Assembly: GCA_003450815.1 (NCBI GenBank)
Contig: DMES01000048.1
Location: forward strand, 7,703 to 68,745
From: Elusimicrobiota bacterium
GTDB lineage: Bacteria; Elusimicrobiota; Elusimicrobia; Elusimicrobiales; UBA9959
Direction of reading: 5' to 3'
DNA length: 61,043 nt
Part shown: in pieces, positions 9,219 through 16,793 of the stretch
Position numbering within the stretch: position 1 is the stretch's first letter
Layout: every line of letters starts with the position of its first letter
Notes under the pieces: model-generated
Seen by the model: only the letters and a program-made list of their open reading frames with translations
The model's database searches: none
Told to the model about the DNA's origin: nothing
Made by a program: the position numbers and the translations under genes

Positions 9219-9304
9219 AGACCTGAAGCACTGAAGTTCTTAAGTCCGAAGTTATGAGTTTTTCCTTCAGCGCTTCAGAACTTCAGTTCTTCAGCTCTAG
9301 CAAT
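9219..9304. repeat. CTGAAG word-repeat hairpin between thrC and the ApgM-like gene
   Basis: Left half consists of ACCTGAAG, CACTGAAG, TTCTTAAG, CCGAAG words; right half of CCTTCAG, CGCTTCAG, AACTTCAG, TTCTTCAG. The two halves can fold on each other. It fills the gap and covers the extra in-frame codons upstream of the ATG at 9305. Confidence 0.6.
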
Positions 9305-10516
9305 ATGAAACATCTGATCATCTTATGTGATGGTATGGCCGATTATCCGGTCGGGTCTTTGGGCGGGAAAACGCCGCTGATGGCGGCCAAAACGCCGGCC
9401 ATGGACCGGCTTGCCAGAGAAGGTTCTTCCGGCCTTTTTAATACTATCCCTTCCGACCTTCCCGCCGGTTCCGAAGTGGCCAACCTTTCGGTTATGGGCT
9501 ATGATCCGCGGGAAAACTTCTGCCAGCGCGGGGTGCTTGAAGCGGCCAGTCTGGGAGTGGAATTGTCAGACACCCAACTGGCTTTAAGATGCAACCTGAT
9601 CTGGGTCAGGGACAATAAGATAGCCAGCCATTCGGGCGGTGATCTTTCCCATGAAGAGGGCGCCGGGATAATCAGGCTTTTAAATGATAAATTAGGCGGC
9701 GACAGGATCCATTTTTACCAGGGCATACATTATCGCCATCTTCTGGTTATAGACGGCGGTGATTCACATGTAAAATGCTGGCCCCCGCACGATTACATCG
9801 GAAAAAATATAGCTGAACTGAAGGTGAGCGCCATTGAAAAACGGGGGGAGAAAACAGCGGAAATGCTTAACCGGCTTGTTTCGGATTCAGCCGCGGTCCT
9901 TGAGACTATTGCGCAGAACAGGGGGAAGGCCTCGCTGGAGGAAAAGCGTCCGAATCTCATCTGGCCGTGGGCCGCCGGCGAAAAGCCCCGCATGAAGACG
10001 ATAAAAGAGCTCACCGGTCTGGACGGCGCGGTGATAACCGCCGTTGACCTGATAAAGGGGCTGGGTATTTATGCCGGCATGAAGGTTATAGAAGTTGAGG
10101 GCGCAACCGGGAATTCTAAAACAAATTATGAGGGGAAAGCCAGGGCCGCCCTGGAGGCCCTTAAAAAATACGACTATGTGTATCTTCATGTCGAAGCGGC
10201 TGACGAAGCCGGCCATGACGGGGATGTGGATTTAAAGATTAAAGTCATTGAAGATCTGGATAGCAGGCTGGTGGCGCCTATAATGAAAGGGATCAAGGAA
10301 GAAAACACAGATATCAGGATCGCCCTGCTGCCGGACCACCCCACTCCGGTTGAATCCAGGATACATGTTAAGGACCCTGTCCCCGTTATTTTGTGGGGAA
10401 ACGGGGTGCCGGCGGACGCGGTTCAGGAGTATAACGAAGAGGAAGCAAAAAAAGGCGCTCTTGGCTTGATGGATCAAAAGGCTTTCTTTAATAGTTTCTT
10501 CGGTAAAAGAGCTTGA
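9305..10516 (+). CDS. ApgM-family protein, probable homoserine kinase
   Basis: 403 residues of the alkaline-phosphatase superfamily, archaeal-type cofactor-independent phosphoglycerate mutase clade. Metal-binding motifs are visible: LIILCDGMADYP (residues 4-15, D9), GSEVANLSVMGYDPREN with the phosphorylatable serine, HVEAADEAGHDGD and LLPDHPTPVESRIHVKDPVP near the end. A sub-clade next to threonine synthase was proposed as homoserine kinase (TIGR02535), replacing GHMP-type ThrB. Adjacency to thrC here supports that reading; ordinary phosphoglycerate mutase activity is the alternative. I chose the ATG at 9305 because the upstream codons lie in a repeat; no strong Shine-Dalgarno is visible. Confidence 0.75.
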   Translation: MKHLIILCDGMADYPVGSLGGKTPLMAAKTPAMDRLAREGSSGLFNTIPSDLPAGSEVANLSVMGYDPRENFCQRGVLEAASLGVELSDTQLALRCNLIWVRDNKIASHSGGDLSHEEGAGIIRLLNDKLGGDRIHFYQGIHYRHLLVIDGGDSHVKCWPPHDYIGKNIAELKVSAIEKRGEKTAEMLNRLVSDSAAVLETIAQNRGKASLEEKRPNLIWPWAAGEKPRMKTIKELTGLDGAVITAVDLIKGLGIYAGMKVIEVEGATGNSKTNYEGKARAALEALKKYDYVYLHVEAADEAGHDGDVDLKIKVIEDLDSRLVAPIMKGIKEENTDIRIALLPDHPTPVESRIHVKDPVPVILWGNGVPADAVQEYNEEEAKKGALGLMDQKAFFNSFFGKRA

Positions 10517-10640
10517 CTATTTAGGTTCAAAGGTTCACGGTTCAGCGGTTGTAAAATCATGAAGATTTTGGAAAAAATAACCGTGAACTCTGAACCGTGA
10601 ACCTTAAACCCTGACAGTGAACCTGTAAAACAAGGAGACT
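10517..10640. repeat. GGTTCACGG word-repeat hairpin
   Basis: TTAGGTTCAAAGGTTCACGG and TTCAGCGG on the left are complemented by CCGTGAACTC, TGAACCGTGAACC and TTAAACC on the right. A spacer of about 40 nt forms the loop. Member of the word-repeat hairpin class. The AAGGAG of the next gene follows immediately. Confidence 0.6.
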
Positions 10641-10643
10641 AAA

Positions 10644-11921
10644 ATGCCTTCTAACACGCTTGAAAAACTGGAAATATCGGAAAAAAAACTACAGGAGATC
10701 AATAGTTTCCTGACCTCTCCTTCCAACGCGCTTGTCAGCGATCTTATGAAGGTTATCGCGAAATACGGAAGCATTGAAGAGATTAACGCTAAGGCCGAAA
10801 AAGCGCAAAATCTGGATAATCAGCTTGCCGGCCTGAGTAAAATAAATTCCCCGTATTTGAAGGACCTGGAATGGCTGATGAAAGCGAAAGCTGAAAAAGC
10901 TTTTATCGGCATGGAAGAATACCGGAGGAGAGAGCTTGGGGCAAATTACCAGAAAACACATTTTGACAGCGATTTTGCCGTTACGCTGGAAATAAGCGCC
11001 CTGCAGTATTTTCCGTGGTTTATAACGGAAGCCAAAAGGGCCATTGAGAAGAAAGAGCTGATGCCCGCAAGATTTATCCGCGTCCGGTACATGAAAGAGC
11101 AGGAAGCCCAGAAGGACGGGGAACTTACCGCTATAGCGGCGGGCATGAACATCCTCGGTGCCACTTATGTCGAAACTCTGGATACAAAGGGCACTGATGG
11201 CGCAAATGTCCATCTGGGAGGACCTGACACGATAACCGGGTACTTTGGGGGCGTAGGGCAGCCGAACGATTACGCTTTAAAGTGGGTGGATGAGTTTTTA
11301 TATTACTATACAAACTACGGCGTCAAGCAGGTGTTAAACGTCAACCCGGGGACAATTCTTCTGGGTTACATGCTGCATAAACTCGGGATCAATAACGAGT
11401 TTAAAATTTCCGTTTTTATGGGAAACGATAATCCGTATTCCGTCCTCTGGACGCTGATGACCGCCAAGCTGTTCTCCAGGGATGACGGCTCAACGCCGCT
11501 GATCGGTTTTAACTTTTCTAATTCCGTCAACAACCGCACCATAGAGCTCTCAGCCCAGGTAAGGAGCGAACTCAGCCTTGAAGCCTGCGTCCGCTTTGAG
11601 CACCATATCACGGAAACCTGGAAATCCATAGTGCGTCAGCCGTACGACAGAACCGCGGAGTTATTGGAAATAGGTAAAAAAGTCAGGAATATAAGCGCCA
11701 AGCATGAAGGCGGCCCCGTTAAAGTTGAAGAGAAGCGGGACCATCCGTCGAATATACTTGAATATTTTATTCCCAAAACCGAGGTTATGCACGGCGCCCT
11801 GATGCCGAAACTGGAACAGAATTATCTTGATAAGCATGAAGCCGTCAATTTAACGGCAAGCGCACTTACCAAAAACGGCATCCCTGTAATAGCGGCGCCG
11901 GGGTTGCATGAGGGACGGTAA
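10644..11921 (+). CDS. Conserved-looking cytoplasmic protein, unknown function
   Basis: 425 residues, no signal peptide or membrane segment. AAGGAG lies just upstream of the ATG. I do not recognise the family. The N-terminal third is helical and charged. The middle has glycine-rich strand-turn patterns of an enzyme: RFIRVRYMKEQEAQ, AGMNILGATYVETLDTKG, NVHLGGPDTITGYFGGVGQP, VNPGTILLGYMLHKLGI, SVFMGNDNPYSVLW and LIGFNFSNSVNN. The C-terminus has RFEHHITETWK and IPVIAAPGLHEGR. Successive strand/helix units would fit a TIM barrel, but this is a guess. It stands between the threonine genes and an aminotransferase, so an amino-acid-related enzyme is plausible. Confidence 0.75.
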   Translation: MPSNTLEKLEISEKKLQEINSFLTSPSNALVSDLMKVIAKYGSIEEINAKAEKAQNLDNQLAGLSKINSPYLKDLEWLMKAKAEKAFIGMEEYRRRELGANYQKTHFDSDFAVTLEISALQYFPWFITEAKRAIEKKELMPARFIRVRYMKEQEAQKDGELTAIAAGMNILGATYVETLDTKGTDGANVHLGGPDTITGYFGGVGQPNDYALKWVDEFLYYYTNYGVKQVLNVNPGTILLGYMLHKLGINNEFKISVFMGNDNPYSVLWTLMTAKLFSRDDGSTPLIGFNFSNSVNNRTIELSAQVRSELSLEACVRFEHHITETWKSIVRQPYDRTAELLEIGKKVRNISAKHEGGPVKVEEKRDHPSNILEYFIPKTEVMHGALMPKLEQNYLDKHEAVNLTASALTKNGIPVIAAPGLHEGR

Positions 11922-12068
11922 CAGCTCTGGTAGTCAGAAGTCAGAATTCAGTAGTCAGAAGGTGGAAGTCCGAAGCGAGGAGTCAAAAAGCTGTCGGAGG
12001 TTTGCTTGCACCAACTATTCTGGATTCTGACTTCTGAATTCTGGCTTCCAGAGTAGTAACTCAAGGCT
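11922..12068. repeat. GTCAGAA/TTCTGAC word-repeat hairpin
   Basis: CTCTGGTAGTCAGAAG, TCAGAATTCAG and TAGTCAGAAG on the left face ATTCTGGATTCTGAC, TTCTGAATTCTGG and CTTCCAGAG on the right. The two ends CTCTGG and CCAGAG match exactly. The same words recur at 46950-47035. Confidence 0.65.
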
Positions 12069-12074
12069 GATAAA

Positions 12075-13253
12075 ATGAAAAACATCTCTTCAGGCATGGA
12101 CAGAATCTGCGGCGAAGGCGCCTTTGAATATCTTGCCAAGGCGCAGGCGGTGGAGCGTGAGGGCGGAAAAGTTCTGCATTTTGAAATAGGCCAGCCTGAT
12201 TTCCCTACTCCGAGCCACATAAAAGAAGCCGCGTTCAGGGCTATCAATGAAAATTATACCGGTTACGTGGCGGCGGGCGGCATACCGGACCTGAAAGCCG
12301 CGATACAGGAAGAAATTAAACAGACGCGGGGCTTTAAACCCGGCGCGGACCAGATACTGATACTGCCCGGGGCCAAGCCAGGCATTTTTTTCACCATGCT
12401 GGCGCTGGTTGAGGCGGGAGACGAGGTGCTTTATCCCGATCCCGCCTTTCCCACCTATGGCTCGCTGGTAAAATACCTGAAAGCCGTTGACGGGGCCATT
12501 CCCGTAAGAGAAGAAAATGAATTCAGGCTTGATCCCGCCGACATCAAAAAAAGAATAACCGCGCACACCAAACTGATTATTTTAAACAGCCCTCAAAATC
12601 CCACCGGCTCGGTTATGACCAGAGACGAGCTTATGGAAACGGCGGAACTTGCCCAAAAACACGGCGTGTATATACTGTCCGACGAAATCTATTCCAAAAT
12701 GCTTTATGACGCTTCTTTTTATTCGCCGGCGGCGCTTGACGGGGCCAGGGAAAGAGTGATTATCCTGGACGGCTTTTCAAAATCATATTCAATGACCGGT
12801 TGGCGCCTGGGATATCTGGTCGGCCCGGCGGCCCTCATTAAGAAGATGGAAATACTTATGATAAACGCGCTCTCCTGTACGGCCTCTTTCGTTCAGAAAG
12901 CGGGAATAGCCGCGCTGGAGGGCAGCCAGGAAGACCTGCATAAAATGATGGCCTCATTCCGTAGCCGGCGGGATGCCGTGGTTAAAGGGCTGAATGAAAT
13001 CCCGGGTTTTTCCTGCTTAGCGCCAAAGGGAGCGTTCTACGCCTTCCCTAATATAAAAAAGACCGGCAAGACCTCGCGGGAAATGGCGGATTATCTTCTT
13101 TACAAGGCCGGTGTCTGCTGCCTTCCTGGTTCCGCCTTCGGTCCCAGCGGAGAGGGGTATCTCCGGTTTTCCTACGCCACTTCCGTCGAAACAATCGCCG
13201 CAGCCATGGGCAGGATAAAAGAAAGCTTGGCCGAAAAATTCAGTCATAGCTGA
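12075..13253 (+). CDS. PLP-dependent aminotransferase, class I/II (aspartate aminotransferase-like)
   Basis: 392 residues, standard fold-type I aminotransferase length. Features in order: FEIGQPDFPTP (substrate arginine loop region), YTGYVAAGGIPDLKAAI, PGAKPGIF, the PDPAFPTYGSL segment, NSPQNPTGSVM (asparagine contacting PLP), SDEIYSKMLYD (PLP aspartate and tyrosine), the Schiff-base lysine K236 in GFSKSYSMTGWRLGY and the C-terminal LRFSYATS arginine that binds the alpha-carboxylate. Likely transfers amino groups between aspartate or another amino acid and 2-oxoglutarate; exact substrate cannot be read. AAGG precedes the ATG. Confidence 0.88.
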   Translation: MKNISSGMDRICGEGAFEYLAKAQAVEREGGKVLHFEIGQPDFPTPSHIKEAAFRAINENYTGYVAAGGIPDLKAAIQEEIKQTRGFKPGADQILILPGAKPGIFFTMLALVEAGDEVLYPDPAFPTYGSLVKYLKAVDGAIPVREENEFRLDPADIKKRITAHTKLIILNSPQNPTGSVMTRDELMETAELAQKHGVYILSDEIYSKMLYDASFYSPAALDGARERVIILDGFSKSYSMTGWRLGYLVGPAALIKKMEILMINALSCTASFVQKAGIAALEGSQEDLHKMMASFRSRRDAVVKGLNEIPGFSCLAPKGAFYAFPNIKKTGKTSREMADYLLYKAGVCCLPGSAFGPSGEGYLRFSYATSVETIAAAMGRIKESLAEKFSHS

Positions 13254-13275
13254 GTTTTCGGGTTAACCTGAAAAA
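13254..13275. repeat. Palindrome with TTTTCGGGTTAACCTGAAAA core
   Basis: Immediately after the aminotransferase stop, GTTTTCGGG and CCTGAAAAAC flank the TTAA centre. It combines both orientations of the TAACCYGAAAA word shared by the short palindrome family. Confidence 0.5.
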
Positions 13276-13284
13276 CCCAGTCGA

Positions 13285-13365
13285 TTCGTCACACCGGCGA
13301 AAGCCGGTGTCCAGATACCGACGGAACTCTGGATTCCGGTTTGCACCGGAATGGCGGAACAAAAA
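13285..13365. repeat. Extragenic palindromic repeat with two hairpins
   Basis: Hairpin one: ACACCGGC (13291-13298), GAAA loop, GCCGGTGT (13303-13310). Hairpin two: ATTCCGGT (13333-13340), TTGC, ACCGGAAT (13345-13352). The wording CGGCGAAAGCCGG...CCAG followed by CTGGATTCCGG is that of a widespread bacterial intergenic repeat. Its role is unknown. Confidence 0.65.
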
Positions 13366-13420
13366 ATCCGGATTGATCCGAAGTTGATGATATTGCAACT
13401 GAGGGATTAAGGTTAATCCG

Positions 13421-14035
13421 ATGAATGTTGCCAGCGGATACGATAAAATGGATATTAAAAAACTGGACACATATAATTTTCCGGATTTTGAGAAGCTTAC
13501 TTCGCAGGAAAGTCACGGCGGATGTTATTGTTCGTTCTGGCATCAGAAATGGGCCTCGATAGCGGATTGGGAGAAGTGTAAGAAGGAGCACCCTGAGCAT
13601 AACCGAAATATCGTGTTTGAAAAAGTGCGTTCCGGCTTTCACGCCGGCGTTCTGGCCTACGAGGATAAAGAGCTGCTCGCCTGGATATCGGTAGGCCCTG
13701 TGACTGACTTCTACTGGACCTGGCGCCGGACCACCCAGCTTGGCGATGCGGCAAAAGCTACCGCCGGCATACTGTGCATGGCCATAGAGAAAAAATTCCG
13801 CCGTCAAGGTTTACAGGTAAAATTGCTTGATGCGCTGAAGACTTACGGAAAGGCAGTCGGCTGGACAACTCTTGAAGGCTATCCTTTCGACGCTTCCGCC
13901 CTTGAAAAACATGGTGGAGAGGTCGTTTGGCCTGGTCTTACTCCCGCCTTTGAAAAGGCTGGGTTCAAGCGGATCGGGCCGCATTGGCTAAGCAACCCAC
14001 AAGCCGAAAGGTCGATATTCTCTGTATCACTGTGA
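13421..14035 (+). CDS. GNAT-family N-acetyltransferase
   Basis: 204 residues. The central part carries the acetyl-CoA-binding pattern of GNAT enzymes: ILCMAIEKKFRRQGLQVKLLDAL, in which RRQGL matches the pyrophosphate loop (Q/RxxGx). It ends with PAFEKAGFKRIG, a typical GNAT beta6/7 wording. The N-terminus has GGCYCSFWHQKW, as in a subgroup annotated as GNAT proteins of unknown substrate. The start could be the ATG at 13421 (preceded by TAAGG) or the ATG at 13448; the latter would remove nine residues without affecting the domain. Isolated gene. Confidence 0.75.
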   Translation: MNVASGYDKMDIKKLDTYNFPDFEKLTSQESHGGCYCSFWHQKWASIADWEKCKKEHPEHNRNIVFEKVRSGFHAGVLAYEDKELLAWISVGPVTDFYWTWRRTTQLGDAAKATAGILCMAIEKKFRRQGLQVKLLDALKTYGKAVGWTTLEGYPFDASALEKHGGEVVWPGLTPAFEKAGFKRIGPHWLSNPQAERSIFSVSL

Positions 14036-14257
14036 TTCTGTTAAATTATTGAAAAATTTCTGTATTTGAGTGTGCGGTGATTGTACACGTGTGGCATTGG
14101 CCAGGCTGTTTGCCGAATTGCTGCCGCTCTTAGAAAAACATCATTTTTAGCCGGCAAAAAAGGTAGAATATGACTATAGGGCAATAAGCAGTTGTCCGCT
14201 GTTTTACCGCGCTTTATTGATAAATCGGCGGCAAAAAAATTCGCGTCGTAGTAACGC

Positions 14258-14284
14258 ACCCGAAAATTGCTTCAATTTTCGGGT
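14258..14284. repeat. ACCCGAAAATTG palindrome in the infC leader
   Basis: ACCCGAAAATTG (14258-14269), loop CTT, CAATTTTCGGGT (14273-14284): perfect 12-bp stem. The stem ends just before the AGGAGG of infC. The same 12-mer arms, with loop CCA, follow the stop codon of the gene ending at 35595. Here it could act as an attenuator or as a barrier upstream of infC translation. Confidence 0.7.
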
Positions 14285-14299
14285 TACAGGAGGAAAAGT

Positions 14300-14971
14300 T
14301 TGTATCACGATAAAAAGGTAAGAGTAAACAGAAATATAACGGCCCCGCAGGTAAGGCTTATCACCAGCGACGGGACCATGGTTGGCATTAAGCTTATCCA
14401 GGAGGCCGGCTCCATGGCTAGAGCCGCCGGCCTTGACCTGGTTGAAATCTCGCCGGCCGCCAATCCACCTGTCTGCAAGATAATGGACTTTTCCAAATAT
14501 CTTTACGAGAAAGATAAACAGGAAAGGGAAAACCGGAAAAAACAGAAAGCCGGGGTCTTGAAGGAAATCCGCCTGAATCCACGCATAGCTTCAAACGATC
14601 TGAACACTAAAATACGGCACGCCGAGGCGTTCCTTAAAGAGCAGAACAAGGTGCGTATTACCGTGATATTCCGCGGCCGGGAAAACCAGCACCGCAACCT
14701 TGGGGAACAGATACTGACTGCTGTAAAAGAGACGCTTTCCCAGGTGGGAGCGGCGGAAGGGCGGCCTCAGCTTATGGGTAACAGAATGAGCATAATGCTT
14801 TCTCCCGTTACCGCCAAGCCAGTGAAACCGGCCTCCGCATCCGCTACGGGTGTGGGGATGAAGCCGGCCCAGGGCTCCTCCGTTACTGCTGCAAAAACAG
14901 TTCCTGTTCAGCCTAAGCCCGCTCCAGCGCCGGGGTCTCAGCCGCCGCAGGTTCCGCCGGCAGCGAAGTGA
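14300..14971 (+). CDS. infC: Translation initiation factor IF-3
   Basis: 223 residues. IF-3 binds the 30S subunit and controls start-codon choice. The N-domain (VRVNRNITAPQVRLI...GLDLVEISPAANPPVCKIMDF) and C-domain (KEIRLNPRIASNDLNTKIRHAEAFL, KVRITVIFRGRENQH) are complete. I start at TTG 14300: AGGAGG sits 6 nt upstream and the protein then begins YHDKKVRVN as usual. A rare start codon is typical of infC, which autoregulates through it. Odd: after about residue 175 there is an Ala/Pro-rich tail of roughly 45 residues (to PPQVPPAAK) absent from standard IF-3. Leads the infC-rpmI-rplT-pheS-pheT block. Confidence 0.93.
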   Translation: MYHDKKVRVNRNITAPQVRLITSDGTMVGIKLIQEAGSMARAAGLDLVEISPAANPPVCKIMDFSKYLYEKDKQERENRKKQKAGVLKEIRLNPRIASNDLNTKIRHAEAFLKEQNKVRITVIFRGRENQHRNLGEQILTAVKETLSQVGAAEGRPQLMGNRMSIMLSPVTAKPVKPASASATGVGMKPAQGSSVTAAKTVPVQPKPAPAPGSQPPQVPPAAK

Positions 14972-14978
14972 TACCCTT

Positions 14979-15006
14979 CCCGTAAAATTCAGCTGAATTT
15001 TACGGG
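14979..15006. terminator. 28-nt perfect palindrome after infC
   Basis: CCCGTAAAATTCAG (14979-14992) followed directly by CTGAATTTTACGGG (14993-15006). The core AAAATTCA...TGAATTTT is shared with the palindromes at 6067 and 6309. It could terminate or pause transcription between infC and rpmI. Confidence 0.5.
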
Positions 15007-15052
15007 GATAGTGAAACCTATTCCCAACAGGCTTCATTATTTATATAATATT

Positions 15053-15088
15053 CCCGTAACGTGGCCTGGAAACTGCGCGGGTTTTTTT
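15053..15088 (+). terminator. Possible attenuator before rpmI
   Basis: CCCG at 15053 can pair with CGGG at 15078-15081, followed by seven Ts. The stem is short and interrupted, so this may be a weak intrinsic terminator in the rpmI-rplT leader. L20-dependent attenuation is known for such leaders, but I could not recognise its RNA fold. Confidence 0.35.
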
Positions 15089-15123
15089 ATCCGTTGCGGT
15101 TTCCGGGATAAGAGAGCAAAATT

Positions 15124-15327
15124 ATGCCTAAAATGAAAAGTCACAGCGGTTCCAAAAAAAGATTTAAGCGGACGGCTTCCGGAAAATGGCTGCACAGGAA
15201 AGCCGGGTTGCGCCATCTGCTTATAGGGATGTCGGCAAAAAGAGGCCGCAACCTTAGGACCGCCAAAGTGGAAGAGAAAAATTCAAGCGAGGGAAGAATA
15301 CTCAAGAGTTATCTTCCTTACGATTGA
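15124..15327 (+). CDS. rpmI: Ribosomal protein bL35
   Basis: 67 residues. Complete family pattern: MPKMKSHSGSKKRFKRTASG at the start, then KWLHRKAGLRHLL and KRGRNLRTAKV. Component of the 50S subunit. It follows infC and precedes rplT as in most bacteria. Confidence 0.96.
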   Translation: MPKMKSHSGSKKRFKRTASGKWLHRKAGLRHLLIGMSAKRGRNLRTAKVEEKNSSEGRILKSYLPYD

Positions 15328-15378
15328 GCGAAGCGGAATATATCCCTGCCGGATACCGGCGGAAAGGCCCTTAACTTT

Positions 15379-15747
15379 ATGAGAATAACATACAGCGTCC
15401 CGAGGCACAAAAGAAAGAAACGCATCTTTAAGCTGAGCAAAGGTTATTACGGCAATAAGAGCAACCGTCTGCGGATGGCTATACAGCAGGTTAAAAAGTC
15501 TCTTCCCACCGCTTATGTTCACCGCAAAGATAAAAAAGGCGACACCCGCCAGCTTTGGATAACCAGGATAAACGCCGCCGTGCGCGAAGAGGGCATGTCC
15601 TACAGCAAATTCATGAATGGCCTCAAAAAAGCCGATATTACCATCAACAGAAAGATGCTCTCCGAAATAGCCATCAGGGACCCGCACTCTTTCACCCAGA
15701 TAGCAGAACTGGCCAAGGCCGCTCTTAAAAGCCCTAAAACATCATGA
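15379..15747 (+). CDS. rplT: Ribosomal protein bL20
   Basis: 122 residues. Basic N-terminal extension (VPRHKRKKRIFKLSKGYYG), then the globular part with RQLWITRINAAVREEGMSYSKF and GLKKADITINRKMLSEIAI. Binds 23S rRNA early in 50S assembly and often represses its own operon. Its stop overlaps the start of pheS (ATGA), indicating translational coupling. Confidence 0.96.
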   Translation: MRITYSVPRHKRKKRIFKLSKGYYGNKSNRLRMAIQQVKKSLPTAYVHRKDKKGDTRQLWITRINAAVREEGMSYSKFMNGLKKADITINRKMLSEIAIRDPHSFTQIAELAKAALKSPKTS

Positions 15748-16793
15748 CCTCTGTGCAGTGGAAAGAAAAGCTGTCCCTTGTACGGGACAGCTTTCTTGCT
15801 TCTTTGGCTGAAACAGGTGCTGACGGCCTGGAGGCGCTTGAACTGCTTTATTTCGGAAGGAAGGGCGATTTAAGCCTGCTGCTGCGCGATCTGAAAGATT
15901 TTCCCATTGAAGAGCGCAAGGCCCTCGGCGCCATGGGCAACGAAATAAAAAGCGGCATGGCCGCTAAGCTCGCCGAAAAAAAAGCCGGTCTCGGCGTCGG
16001 AAAAGTAAGCCTTAAAACTTCCGCTTTTGACCTTACTATGGCGGGTTACCCTTTCCCAAAGGGCAGCTTGCATCCGCTCACGGTTACTATAAACCGTCTT
16101 ACCGAAGCTTTTATAAAACTTGGGTTTTCTATGGCGGATGGCTCCCTGATGGAGGAGGATTATTACAATTTTGAAGCTCTCAATTTTCCGCCGGACCATC
16201 CGGCGCGGGAAATGCAGGATACCTTTTATCTGGATTTAAAAGACCGCTCCGGCAAGGATCTGCTGCTGCGCACGCACACCTCTACGGTTGAAATACATAC
16301 CTTAAAAGACCGCAGGCCGCCTTTGCGTGTTTTCCACCCGGGCCGGGTGTTCCGCTCTGAAGCTGTGGACGCCAGCCATTCTTTTGCGTTCCACCAGATA
16401 GAGGGCTTTTATGTTGATAAAAATGTCAGTATGGCGGATCTGCGCTGGACCGTTGACGCTTTTATAAAAGACCTTTTTGGTTCTTCGGTTGAGGTGCGGT
16501 TCATGCCCTCCTATTTTCCGTTCGTGGAGCCCGGCGCCGAGGTGGAAATGTCCTGTGTGTTCTGCAAGGGGCACAATGGCAAATGCCCGGTGTGCAAGGG
16601 TTCCGGCTGGATAGAGGTTCTGGGCGCGGGCATACTGCACCCGAATGTCATGCGCGCGACCGGCTACGAGCCGCGCCAGTGGGGCGGGTTCGCATTCGGC
16701 GCCGGCATAGAGCGTTTTGCCATGCTTCTTTTCGGCATAAGTGACATGCGCGTGTTTTACGAGAATGATTTGAGGATATTAAAGCAGATATAA
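15744..16793 (+). CDS. pheS: Phenylalanine-tRNA ligase alpha subunit
   Basis: 349 residues, catalytic subunit of the (alpha-beta)2 synthetase. N-terminal coiled-coil arm (1-90) and class II core: motif 2 region LRTHTSTVEIHTL and VFHPGRVFRSEAVDASHS (strand-loop-strand binding ATP), motif 3 FAFGAGIERFAMLLFGISDMR. A CxxC pair of knuckles (CVFCKGHNGKCPVCKGSGW) precedes GAGILHPNV, as in many bacterial PheS. Overlaps rplT by four nt and pheT by one. Confidence 0.96.
   Translation: MTSVQWKEKLSLVRDSFLASLAETGADGLEALELLYFGRKGDLSLLLRDLKDFPIEERKALGAMGNEIKSGMAAKLAEKKAGLGVGKVSLKTSAFDLTMAGYPFPKGSLHPLTVTINRLTEAFIKLGFSMADGSLMEEDYYNFEALNFPPDHPAREMQDTFYLDLKDRSGKDLLLRTHTSTVEIHTLKDRRPPLRVFHPGRVFRSEAVDASHSFAFHQIEGFYVDKNVSMADLRWTVDAFIKDLFGSSVEVRFMPSYFPFVEPGAEVEMSCVFCKGHNGKCPVCKGSGWIEVLGAGILHPNVMRATGYEPRQWGGFAFGAGIERFAMLLFGISDMRVFYENDLRILKQI

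Noticed and set aside
9254..9304. Longer start for the ApgM-like protein (MSFSFSASELQF)
   Set aside because: Encoded by a CTGAAG word repeat; homologues begin at MKHLIILCDG.
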